From assembly GCA_045576335.1 (NCBI GenBank), contig JAZNGH010000036.1:1-64000 (forward strand): 64,000 nucleotides of DNA. Direction: 5' to 3'. Made by a program: the position numbers and the translations under genes. Shown piece by piece: positions 18,028 through 25,990 of the stretch. This stretch comes from Scatosoma sp045576335. Lineage in GTDB: Bacteria; Bacillota; Clostridia; Christensenellales; Borkfalkiaceae. The notes below the pieces were generated by a model that worked only from the letters and a program-made list of their open reading frames with translations, had not been told where the DNA came from and ran no database searches. How positions within the stretch are numbered: position 1 is the first letter of the stretch; every line of letters starts with the position of its first letter.

Positions 18028-19206
18028 CGCGAATGCGGCAAGCGTCGCCGCGCCGATAGGTAAAACGCTTTCGTCAAAACGCGCCTTCGGGTGGTGCAAG
18101 GGGTATTCGTACCCCTTGTTTTTTTCGCCCGCGGCAAGCGCGAGCATCACCGACGGCACTTTATGCGTAATATACGCAAAATCCTCGCTTCCCCCGCTCG
18201 CGTTTTTCACGCCGCCGCCCAAATCCGCCGCGGAAAGCACCTGCTTTTCGCCCAACACCTTGCGCAAAATATCCAGCGTGAACGCAACCATACCCCCGTC
18301 GTTTTGCAAAGTCGGACAGCCGCCTAAAAATTTCGTTTGCGCTTTTGCGCGAAAAACCCGCGCCTGTGTTTGAGCGATTTCAACGAGCCGTTTCTTGATA
18401 TACTCCCGAAGCCCCTCGTCCATTGCGCGAAGCGTACCGCAAAGCTCGGCGCGGTCGGGAATGGCGTTCCCCGCAACGCCCGCCTGCATTTTGCCGACGG
18501 TGAGAACGGCAGGGATATTCGTCGGCAATTCCCGCGCGGGAAGCTCCTGCAACGCAAGCAAAATATGCGCCGCCGCGGTGAGCGCGTCCACGCCGTTTTG
18601 CGGCGTGGAGCCGTGGCAGGCCTTGCCGTTTACCGAGATTTCAAAATAATCCGCGGCGGGCGCGCCTACGCCTGCCGTCGGCACGACGAGCGTACCCGCT
18701 TTGAGCGGGATATCCGTCAGTACGTGCAGCATTGCCGCTTTTTCCACGCAGTCAAGCGCGCCGTTTTCCATTGCTTCTTTCGCGCCTTCAAGGATTTCCT
18801 CGGCGGACTGAAAAAGCAGTCTTACAGGACGTTTTAGCTCCGTTTGGCGCGCTTTGAGTAAGCTTGCCGCACCCAACAGCATTGCGGCGTGCATATCGTG
18901 TCCGCAAGCGTGCATATTCCCCGTTTTACAGGCAAACGGCTCTCCCGAATTTTCCTTAATCGGCAATGCGTCCATATCCGCGCGAAGCAATATCGCGCCG
19001 TTGTTTTTGGAAAAATCCCCGATTTCCGCAATCACGCCCGCTTTGCCGCAGGGCTTGACTTGATACCCTGCTTTTTGCAAGCGTTCCGTGACGTACCGCA
19101 CCGTGTGTTCGAGCGCGAAGCCCACCTCGGCGTGCGCGTGTAAAAACCGTCTATCGGTAACCAATTGCTTTTGCATTGCCTTAGCTGCTTTGAAAATTCC
19201 GTTCAT
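18022..19206 (-). CDS. M20-family metallopeptidase / amidohydrolase
   Basis: A zinc- or manganese-dependent N-acyl amino-acid or peptide deacylase of the aminoacylase/hippuricase subfamily. The 394 residues contain the metal motif MHACGHDMHAAMLLGA (near 98-113), the catalytic Glu pair in FQSAEEILEGA and a lid domain in the middle. No signal peptide, so cytosolic. Its G-rich translation signal is buried in a strong hairpin directly before the ATG (19210-19245). Confidence 0.92.
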   Translation of the reverse strand: MNGIFKAAKAMQKQLVTDRRFLHAHAEVGFALEHTVRYVTERLQKAGYQVKPCGKAGVIAEIGDFSKNNGAILLRADMDALPIKENSGEPFACKTGNMHACGHDMHAAMLLGAASLLKARQTELKRPVRLLFQSAEEILEGAKEAMENGALDCVEKAAMLHVLTDIPLKAGTLVVPTAGVGAPAADYFEISVNGKACHGSTPQNGVDALTAAAHILLALQELPARELPTNIPAVLTVGKMQAGVAGNAIPDRAELCGTLRAMDEGLREYIKKRLVEIAQTQARVFRAKAQTKFLGGCPTLQNDGGMVAFTLDILRKVLGEKQVLSAADLGGGVKNASGGSEDFAYITHKVPSVMLALAAGEKNKGYEYPLHHPKARFDESVLPIGAATLAAFAL

Positions 19207-19209
19207 ACA

Positions 19210-19245
19210 AAACCCCCTTTTTAGCTTGCGCCAAAAAGGGGGTTT
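19210..19245 (-). terminator. Hairpin between the DUF4838 remnant and the M20 gene
   Basis: A perfect 13-bp stem (19210-19222 with 19233-19245), followed on the minus strand by TTTTG and, 4 nt later, the ATG of the M20 gene. It can act as a terminator for the upstream remnant; its 3' arm also holds the only Shine-Dalgarno-like G tract of the peptidase gene. Confidence 0.65.
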
Positions 19246-19254
19246 ATAACCGTT

Positions 19255-20651
19255 TTATCCTTTGCGGATTTTCGCGCGTTTTTTAACCACGATTTCCATA
19301 GAATTTCCGTCCTTGCCCGCGCGAAGATACTCTTTCGTGAATACCTTTGCCGCCTGCATAATATCGTAATCGGAATCCAAGAACACACACCAACCCTTTA
19401 CGTCGGCGAAGTACTCGTAACCGCTGATATCCAAGCCCGACTTATAAAATTCTTTGGTCATTGCGTTTTTACCGACCATAATGCCGCGCTCCCAGTACGC
19501 GGGATAGATTTCGTTATCCTTTTCAATCGGCACTTTCACGCCCGTATGCGAGCGTATAAACGCTTGGATATACTCCGCCGCCGCAAGCTCTTTCTCCGTC
19601 GGCGTTTGACCCGTGATAATCTTATACTTGGTTTCGCCTTGCGTGATAAAATCGATAAAAATCGGCACGACCTCGCCCTGCTTTTCCACGCCGATTGCTT
19701 CGGCGAGCCGATAGAATTTTTCCTCGTAAGCGACGCTTTCGCCGCCGAAATAATATTCCGCGTTTTTAACGATCATACGCACGGGCGTAATCAGCACCGT
19801 CTGCAAACGCTTGATATATATTTCCTTTTCCGCTTGCGCAAGCGACGAATCGCGCACCCGTTCGATTGCGTTATCCAACAACGCCTCCGCTTCCTGCAAA
19901 AACGCAAGCGGATAACCGCTCGGATCGAAAAAGCTCTTGTCTTCGCCCAAAACCAAATGAAAGCCGTTGTCAATGCGTTCGGCAAAAAATCTTTCCATTT
20001 TATCAATGAACGCAAGCACGTTTTCCGCACCCAAGCCAAAATAAATGCGCACGTATTCTTTCACCAGCTCCTGCACGTCTAAATCGGTGTTCCAAAACAG
20101 CTTGGAGCAGACGTACGATTTGATTTCGTCCTGCCATACCGTACCGATATTGTACGCGCCCTGCTTCATAATATAGCTCATTCCGATTTTTTCGCAAAGC
20201 TTGATATCCCTTTGCAGGTGGGACGCGTTGGCAAAATACCAAAAATAATCGAAAAAGCAACAATTATAATCCCAAAGCATTATATTGTTCGTCAAAGCCG
20301 ACCAGCCCGCAAGCTGTCTTTTCACGCATTCCGTTTGCCGTTCGTCGTCCAAGCCGTAGGTGTAATCGGCTTCGTCCAACGGCGCGTAACGGATATGCAA
20401 CGCCTTATCGGGCACGACCTTTGGCGAAATGGGCTTCCCATCCTTTACGGGCGGCTCTACCGTGGCGTTGTAGGCAAAGGTGACGAGTTGTTTATCAAAC
20501 GTCTTACCCCGCGCCGCCAAACGCTCGCGCGTTTTTTGAGCACGTTGTTCATAAACACCATCATAATCCCCGAATCGCCGTATGCAGCCCTCGCCTTTTC
20601 GCATTTGGGGCAATGACAGCGCGCGTCGAAATTATACACTCTGCCAAACAT
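19255..20651 (-). pseudogene. 5'-truncated, frameshifted DUF4838-family gene
   Basis: The long downstream frame (to about 20613) is the middle and C-terminal part of a DUF4838 protein, a family linked to glycan metabolism. The preceding conserved part lies in another frame starting at 20651 (CHCPKCEKARAAYGDSG...FMNNVLKK). One extra A in the six-A run after GTGCTC would join the two as VLKKTRERLAARGK. Even joined, about 250 N-terminal residues of typical members are missing. A promoter and AAGGAGG remain upstream, so an internal deletion seems to have fused the leader to mid-gene. Confidence 0.75.
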
Positions 20652-20699
20652 AAAATATTTAGGTACCTCCTTTTGAAATATTGCTTGATTGGCTAAATT

Positions 20700-20728
20700 A
20701 TTATACCATAATTATATTGTTTCGTCAA
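20700..20728 (-). promoter_or_regulatory. Promoter ahead of the DUF4838 remnant
   Basis: TTGACG (20723-20728), 17 bp, TATAAT (20700-20705), followed by AAAAGGAGG about 30 bp downstream. Confidence 0.7.
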
Positions 20729-20759
20729 TTTTTTTAATCTAAACGCATAAAAATCAATT

Positions 20760-22148
20760 CTAACAATTCATATCTGCGTACGCAATGAGAATCACGCAAC
20801 CCAAATTTTTCGCCAGCTCTTCGCACGCTTTTGTAAAGCCCGTTTTGGCGAATACGTAGTAGTGTTTATTTTTATGGGGGAATAATTCGCTTCGTTCGAT
20901 TAGTTTTTCCAAAACGTTCACGTCAACTTTCTCGTTTGTCCATTTGCACTCTGCAAACAGGGCGGTATTTTTATCCGCAATACCGACAATATCGATTTCT
21001 TCCTGTCTTCGCGTTTTGGGATTTGCACCCCACCAACGACCAAGCTCGGTAAAGTTTATCGTGCATTTTTCGTTGAGCAGTAGTTTCCACAAATACTGCT
21101 TACAAATATCCTCGAAAATCGCCCCCATATAGTTCGATAACTGCGGTTCGATTCGTTTATACGCTAAATCGGATGCACCACGCGCGATAATCGACGTGTT
21201 TTCAGGAACGAAACGATACCAAAAACGGAACATATTATCCTCAATGGAATAGATCGTCTTACGCGCGGAATCGTCGCCGTAGGGCGTTTCTTTTTTTACA
21301 ATGCCGAGCGCAATCAAATTTTTAATATACGTCGCGCAAACGCTGGTATCTTCTCCGACTTTACTTGAAATTTCAGACATTTTCGACGAACCCGTAGCGA
21401 TTGCTGTAATAATAGCGTTATAAATTGCAGGCTCGCGCACTTCTTGTTTTAACAAATTATTCGGTTCTTCATAAATAGACGACGTCGGATTGAGATAAGT
21501 ATTTTTGACGTTTTCTTCAATCGAAAGATTATCGTTAATTTGTAAAAGATATTGTGGCGTACCGCCCATAATACCGTAAGCCAATGCTTGATCTTCTTTG
21601 GAAAGTTTTTTGAAATATTCGCAAGCTTCAAGGAAGTCGAAAGGTTGGATCTTAAATTGCGCCGTTCTTCTACCGTAGAGAGGAGCTTTATACGCAAGCA
21701 CGTGGTCTTCCATATACGACATTGACGAACCACAGAGAATCAAGAAAAGTTTGGAATTATCTTTGTACTTGTCTATTAGGAGTTGTAACGTCGAAGCAAG
21801 GCTTTTCGATGCGCGCGCAACGTAAGGATACTCGTCGATAACGAGTATAATTCTTTTTTGCGTTGCAATCTCGAATACGTATTCCAGCGCCGACTGAAAA
21901 GAGCCGAACGTGGTGTCGGCATTGATACCCGAAGCGTACTCTAAAATGCACTTGCTAAAATTTTCAAGATTTTGCTTTGCGTTCGTTTCCACGCCCGTAA
22001 AACAAATTGCAGGCTTATCTTTAATAAATTCGTTGATAAGCGCTGTTTTTCCTACACGACGGCGACCGTATATTACGGCGAATTCAAATTTATCCGATTT
22101 GTATAATTTGTTGAGATTGGAAAGCTCGCGCTCTCTGCCTATAAACAT
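20760..22148 (-). CDS. ATPase with C-terminal DUF234 nuclease-like domain
   Basis: A 462-residue P-loop ATPase of the archaeal-type ATPase/DUF234 family, whose role is poorly defined. The N-terminal part has Walker A YGRRRVGKTAL (about 26-36) and Walker B ILVIDEYPY (about 116-124). A winged-helix region follows (SEISSKVGEDTSVCATYIKN). The C-terminus has a PD-(D/E)xK-like core EEIDIVG...ALFAECKW, suggesting a DNA-cleaving or nuclease-derived domain. The start follows AAAAGGAG. It belongs to the AT-rich accessory region and has its own operator-flanked promoter. Confidence 0.85.
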   Translation of the reverse strand: MFIGRERELSNLNKLYKSDKFEFAVIYGRRRVGKTALINEFIKDKPAICFTGVETNAKQNLENFSKCILEYASGINADTTFGSFQSALEYVFEIATQKRIILVIDEYPYVARASKSLASTLQLLIDKYKDNSKLFLILCGSSMSYMEDHVLAYKAPLYGRRTAQFKIQPFDFLEACEYFKKLSKEDQALAYGIMGGTPQYLLQINDNLSIEENVKNTYLNPTSSIYEEPNNLLKQEVREPAIYNAIITAIATGSSKMSEISSKVGEDTSVCATYIKNLIALGIVKKETPYGDDSARKTIYSIEDNMFRFWYRFVPENTSIIARGASDLAYKRIEPQLSNYMGAIFEDICKQYLWKLLLNEKCTINFTELGRWWGANPKTRRQEEIDIVGIADKNTALFAECKWTNEKVDVNVLEKLIERSELFPHKNKHYYVFAKTGFTKACEELAKNLGCVILIAYADMNC

Positions 22149-22170
22149 AATCAATTCTCCTTTTAGTGGA

Positions 22171-22240
22171 TTACGATTTACTATATTATAAACCATATAT
22201 TTGTATTTGTCAAGAACTTTTTTACGATTTAGTAAATTAT
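22171..22240 (-). promoter_or_regulatory. Promoter of the ATPase gene flanked by two direct-repeat operators
   Basis: The promoter is TTGACA (22208-22213), 17 bp, TATAAT (22185-22190) on the minus strand. A 19-bp motif occurs at 22171-22189, overlapping the -10, and at 22222-22240, upstream of the -35, with 17 of 19 positions identical (TTACGATTTA core). Spacing of 51 bp is close to five helical turns, fitting a looping or cooperative repressor. Confidence 0.7.
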
Positions 22241-22287
22241 GTTTGACTAAATTGCAATAATCTTGGTTTTTATTTCACTTAATTTTA

Positions 22288-22621
22288 GCGTTTGGACAGG
22301 CATTGTCTAAACGCTTTTATTATAATTTTCTTTGCTAAATTTTTATAACCTGAAAATAGGTTGCAAGTTGAAAGATTATAATACTACAAATATTTTTTCA
22401 AATGGACAATTAGGCTGGCCATTTTATCGTTATACTACAAAAAACTTTTTCGTTTGTGCAATTAGGTTGCACAAATCAATGATAAACTTTTTATAATAGG
22501 CAATTAGGTTGCCTCAATAGCAATTATAATAAAAATCCTTAAATGGGACATTAGGTGTCCTATTTCAAATTATAATACTGCCCAAGTTTTTAGATTGAGA
22601 CGTAACCCGTTGATGTCTCAA
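22288..22621. repeat. Array of covarying stem-loops with TTAGG loops
   Basis: Stem-loops recur every 42-54 bp: 22288-22314, 22400-22424, 22453-22475, 22498-22514, 22541-22565 and 22595-22621. The four central ones share the loop TTAGG, three within CAATTAGG(T/C)TG. Their stems differ in sequence but stay paired: 9 bp, 6 bp and 10 bp (one G-U) for the last three of the four. Between hairpins runs an AT-rich spacer with TATAAT-like hexamers and ACTTTTT. The array has no reading frame and resembles no repeat family I know. Confidence 0.75.
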
Positions 22622-22656
22622 ACTCTATATAATACCATTTACGGAGGTGATGAACT

Positions 22657-22680
22657 ATGATTGTAATTTTGTCGTTCTAA
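22657..22680 (+). CDS. Putative 7-residue leader peptide MIVILSF
   Basis: An ATG placed 6 nt after GGAGGTGAT, a near-perfect complement of the 16S 3' end, opens a seven-codon frame ending in TAA. It directly follows the hairpin array and precedes the oriT-like zone. Such a strong initiation signal on so short a frame suggests a leader peptide or a translated regulatory RNA; expression is unproven. Confidence 0.4.
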   Translation: MIVILSF

Positions 22681-22806
22681 TGGACGTAAAACGTTAGAAA
22701 ATGCCCCCTGCAAGGGCGAACGGGATACATAAGCATCGCGTTGTATCTTAGTGAGATATGGATATATTCAAATCCAATACCCCCACCCGTGTATGCGATG
22801 AAATAA

Positions 22807-23081
22807 AAGCTTGACAAGAATTGAACCGCAACAAGCTTGAAAAGCGTCTTTTTTGCTCTTTCCGTCGTGCGTCCGCTTGATATATGTTCAATATGTCTGC
22901 GCGTCCGCCCAACATAAAACCGCTAAAAAATACGTCTTTTCAAGTGCGGAGCAGTTTTAACGAGCAAAAAAGAAGTTAAGACAAGAAAACCGAACGCAAT
23001 TATACCTAAGTATTATAAGTGAGGTTGACGTAGTATTAACAATTTTTTGCCGTTAAAACCTCGTTCGGCTCAGTTCTTGTC
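22807..23081. other. Structured, oriT-like zone upstream of the relaxase
   Basis: The non-coding stretch between the short peptide and the relaxase is dense in inverted repeats. AAGCTTG/CAAGCTT lies at 22807-22813 and 22832-22838. CTTGAAAAG (22836) pairs with 22936-22944, and CTTTTTTGCTC (22848) with 22962-22972, in interlocked order. A long two-part hairpin (22980-22996 with 23062-23081) ends 6 bp before the relaxase Shine-Dalgarno. An origin of transfer next to a MobV gene is expected, but no nic site is identified. Confidence 0.45.
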
Positions 23082-23098
23082 ATGCTAAGGAGGAAAAC

Positions 23099-24220
23099 AT
23101 TATAAGTTATCAAGTCATTAGAGTAGAAAAATTCAGCAAAGGTTCACTTCGTTTAATCGGCGGTGAAACGGAACGGACAAGCCGACATCACCGCAACGAA
23201 GATATCGACGAAACACGCACGCCACTCAACTGCTATTACAAAAAATCGGACGGCGGTCTTATCTTTCAATGGAAGTCCATCGTCGAAACCACTCACGCCA
23301 CGTTCAAAGAAACGAAAAAATCCGTCGCCTTTGAAGGTATGATTATCACGTCGGATAAATCGTTCTTTGAAAAACTCGGTTATATACAAGGACAACCGCC
23401 ACCGCAAAAAGTAGTTGACTTTTTCAATCGAAGTTATGGGTTCGTTTTACGTCAAATCGGTTATCACGACACGGACGAGAATATTTTATCCGCCGTAGTA
23501 CATTTGGATGAAACGACACCGCACTTACAATTATATTATATACCGCTCGTCGATACGGGAAAGAAAAAGGTTTACGCCAGAGCACCCGACGGGAAAGTTT
23601 TACGTAATGAAAAAGGCTCGCCTATTCAAGCGAAAGACAGTCACGGAAAATCAATTTATGAAGAAGTGAAACTCCCTCATCCGAAAGTTTGTAGTTCGGA
23701 TTTTTGGGAACAACGGGGCGGACAGTTATCGTTCGGAAATCTACAAGACGAGTTTTACGAACAGGTTTCTATCCGCTATGGATTAGAACGCGGAGAAGTC
23801 GGTAGTAATAAAAAGCACACTACCAAATACGAATGGGAAAAACAACGACAAGAAAAGGAATTACAAGCCTGGCAAGAAGATATCAAGCCAATGCAAGAAT
23901 ATTTACGAGCATTCCAAGACGCAATCGACGGCAAGAAACCGTTTTCAAAGAACGAACTTCGCAAACAAATCGTCGGGCTTGTTGCAAGCTATAAACAGCT
24001 TGAAAAAGAAAAGTCTATCAAGGACAAAGACAGCGATTTTCTTTTTAGTGAACTTCGTAAACTTGAAAAGAAAATCCCTGAGCTTGAACGATACAAGGAA
24101 TACGTTGAATTTATCCACACGCACGCGCCCGACAAACTTTTAGAAGCCAAACGAACGGCAAATGAACGCGCCCGCGCGCCCAAACCGCCCAAAAATAAAA
24201 ATTATCAATGGACAAAATAA
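23099..24220 (+). CDS. mobV: MobV/Pre-family relaxase (non-canonical start)
   Basis: Nicks the origin of transfer during plasmid or IME mobilisation. The frame from 23102 reads SYQVIRVEK, matching the MSYxVxRxxK start of MobM/Pre proteins, then GMIITSDKSFFEKL and the signature HLDETTPHLQ, whose final His is Gln. The C-terminal third is a charged coiled coil. AAGGAGG (23087-23093) is followed only by ATT (23099) or ATA (23102). No ATG, GTG, TTG or CTG occurs in frame before 23339, where a start would delete the N-terminal catalytic part. Confidence 0.85.
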   Translation: MISYQVIRVEKFSKGSLRLIGGETERTSRHHRNEDIDETRTPLNCYYKKSDGGLIFQWKSIVETTHATFKETKKSVAFEGMIITSDKSFFEKLGYIQGQPPPQKVVDFFNRSYGFVLRQIGYHDTDENILSAVVHLDETTPHLQLYYIPLVDTGKKKVYARAPDGKVLRNEKGSPIQAKDSHGKSIYEEVKLPHPKVCSSDFWEQRGGQLSFGNLQDEFYEQVSIRYGLERGEVGSNKKHTTKYEWEKQRQEKELQAWQEDIKPMQEYLRAFQDAIDGKKPFSKNELRKQIVGLVASYKQLEKEKSIKDKDSDFLFSELRKLEKKIPELERYKEYVEFIHTHAPDKLLEAKRTANERARAPKPPKNKNYQWTK

Positions 24221-24308
24221 AAAAAACTATGAAAAAACATTTGCATTTTACGAAAATTTATGGTAGGATACAAAACCCAAAACACCGAAATTTTCTACAA
24301 GGAGGACA

Positions 24309-25529
24309 ATGAATCAAAAAGAATTAGAACAAATTACACAATGGATTAAAGAAGCAACTACTAAACCCAACGCCGACGAAAACATTCAACTCATTTTGAA
24401 ACTTGCGTCGAACAGTATCACGCAAGACAAGGTTGAAAATCTCGTCAAACCAACAAACCCTGACACAAAAAGTTTTATTACCCACTTCACGAAAAAGGAG
24501 ATTGCCAAGATGTCGAAAACGTTCAAGAAAGAATTTATTGCCAACGGACTTGCCGCGCACGTTCTCAAACGCCAAAACAGTAAAAACGCCTTTATTTTTG
24601 AAATCCGCTATCGACGGAACGGATATCATATTCACGTTTCGGGCGCAACGCTCGAAAAGGCGAAAGAACGGTTTATCCAAGAAACGATGCCCGACCAAAT
24701 TCAAAAGCACCGCAGGCAGGATTACAAGGGCGAGCCAAGCTCGTTTATGCGGATTGCTAACGAATGGTTGGAATTCAAAAAGGACAAGCTGAACGAGCGC
24801 ACGCATAAAAATTACGTAAGCTATTGCAAACGGTACATATTCCCTGCTATCGGCGATATGCGGATAACCACCGTCAAGACGATTGACATCAATAATATTA
24901 TGACGAAAGCCGAAGGGCGAGTTTACGAAGATTTGCGCGTAATTTTCAATTCTATTTTCAAATACGCGATTGCAAGCGGAATACTCACCTACAATCCTAT
25001 GGTTTTAATCCCTTTCAAACGCGCCGAACGGAACACGCGTAGGGCGTTGACCTATGACGAGCAGAAAACGCTTATAGAGCGCTTAAATTTGCCCGAATTT
25101 GAAGAATATAAACGTACCTTTCTCATTCTTTTATATTTCGGTTTGCGACCTTGCGAATTAGAAGACGCGCATTTTGAAGGCGATTTCTTAATAGCGCGGA
25201 ACGCCAAGCGCAAAAACGGGAAAATCGAGTATAAGAAAATCCCCATTTGCCGTCAAGCACGGGAACAACTCAATTTGGACGAGCCGATTGTCTTTCCGCA
25301 CCGAACGGACGTACTCAACCGAATTTTCAAGCGAATTATGAACAACGAAGAAATTACGCAGTATTATTTACGGCATACGTTCGCCACCGTTTGTCAACAG
25401 TTCGTTCGCCCCGATATCGTCGATATTTGGATGGGCGACAGCTCGGAACGGCTCGTTGGGCGCGTATATACCCATTTCCCCGACAAGTTTATGAAAGCGG
25501 AAATGGATAAAGTTATATTTGAGTTTTAA
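24309..25529 (+). CDS. int: Tyrosine recombinase (integrase)
   Basis: A site-specific integrase of an integrative mobilizable element. The 406 residues comprise an arm-binding N-terminus, an SAM-like core-binding domain (about 145-235) and a catalytic domain with R280 (GLRPCE), R355-H356 (YLRHTF) and nucleophile Y387 (RVYTHF). The HxxR histidine position is Y352, and the usual GH reads GD (376-377). An AAGGAGG signal precedes the ATG. It ends about 210 bp from the 3' end of tRNA-Leu, the usual kind of target for such enzymes. Confidence 0.92.
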   Translation: MNQKELEQITQWIKEATTKPNADENIQLILKLASNSITQDKVENLVKPTNPDTKSFITHFTKKEIAKMSKTFKKEFIANGLAAHVLKRQNSKNAFIFEIRYRRNGYHIHVSGATLEKAKERFIQETMPDQIQKHRRQDYKGEPSSFMRIANEWLEFKKDKLNERTHKNYVSYCKRYIFPAIGDMRITTVKTIDINNIMTKAEGRVYEDLRVIFNSIFKYAIASGILTYNPMVLIPFKRAERNTRRALTYDEQKTLIERLNLPEFEEYKRTFLILLYFGLRPCELEDAHFEGDFLIARNAKRKNGKIEYKKIPICRQAREQLNLDEPIVFPHRTDVLNRIFKRIMNNEEITQYYLRHTFATVCQQFVRPDIVDIWMGDSSERLVGRVYTHFPDKFMKAEMDKVIFEF

Positions 25530-25544
25530 TCGCATAATAAAACG

Positions 25545-25582
25545 CCGTTTGGTGAGAATTTCACTCGCCAAACGGTTTTTAT
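25545..25582 (+). terminator. Terminator of the integrase gene
   Basis: A 12-bp stem with one G-U pair (25545-25556 with 25564-25575), followed by TTTTTATTTTT. Confidence 0.88.
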
Positions 25583-25704
25583 TTTTATGAGCCTTTATAA
25601 ATGCCCTACGCCAAACAAACGCCAAAAAACACGCCAATCGGTGCTAAAAACGTGAAAATCAACGATTTTATGTAGAATATTTATGCAAAAATACAAAGAA
25701 AAAC

Positions 25705-25736
25705 GGCATTTATGCAACTTTTCTTGCATAAATGCC
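25705..25736 (-). terminator. Terminator of tRNA-Leu
   Basis: A perfect 13-bp stem (25705-25717 with 25724-25736), followed on the minus strand by GTTTTTC, 6 nt past the CCA end of the tRNA. Confidence 0.85.
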
Positions 25737-25742
25737 TTACGC

Positions 25743-25827
25743 TGGTGCGGTCGACAGGAATTGAACCTGCATGGAGTTACCCACAAGATCCTTAGTCTTG
25801 CGCGTCTGCCAGTTCCGCCACGACCGC
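25743..25827 (-). tRNA. tRNA-Leu (anticodon AAG)
   Basis: An 85-nt class II tRNA with encoded CCA. The acceptor stem GCGGTCG pairs with CGACCGC; the D-arm is GGCGGAACTGGCAGACGC; the anticodon arm is CAAGA-CTAAGGA-TCTTG, giving AAG; a long variable arm and a T-arm with GGTTCAATTCC follow. An A at position 34 implies inosine modification by TadA. The integrase-bearing element lies on its 3' side. Confidence 0.93.
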
Positions 25828-25990
25828 ATTAACGGATTATATTATATCTCAATACCAACCGTTTGTCAACTTATTTTATCGCACTTTATGAAAAATTTTT
25901 AATTTTTTTCCGCTCTTTTCGCCCTCCTCGCAAAAACCGTGTATATTTTCCTCCCTCTGACGCACAATATTTGTAAATGGAGGAATTTTT

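Noticed and set aside
22286..22291. TAGCGT at the first hairpin as an ssoA-type single-strand origin motif
   Set aside because: A six-base match alone is not significant, and the rest of the ssoA structure is not seen.
22288..22621. CRISPR array
   Set aside because: Only the loop and spacer hexamers recur; the stems differ between units, so there are no identical repeats with unique spacers, and no cas genes are near.
22400..22621. Series of rho-independent terminators
   Set aside because: T runs precede rather than follow the stems on the plus strand, and the minus strand shows A runs after them.
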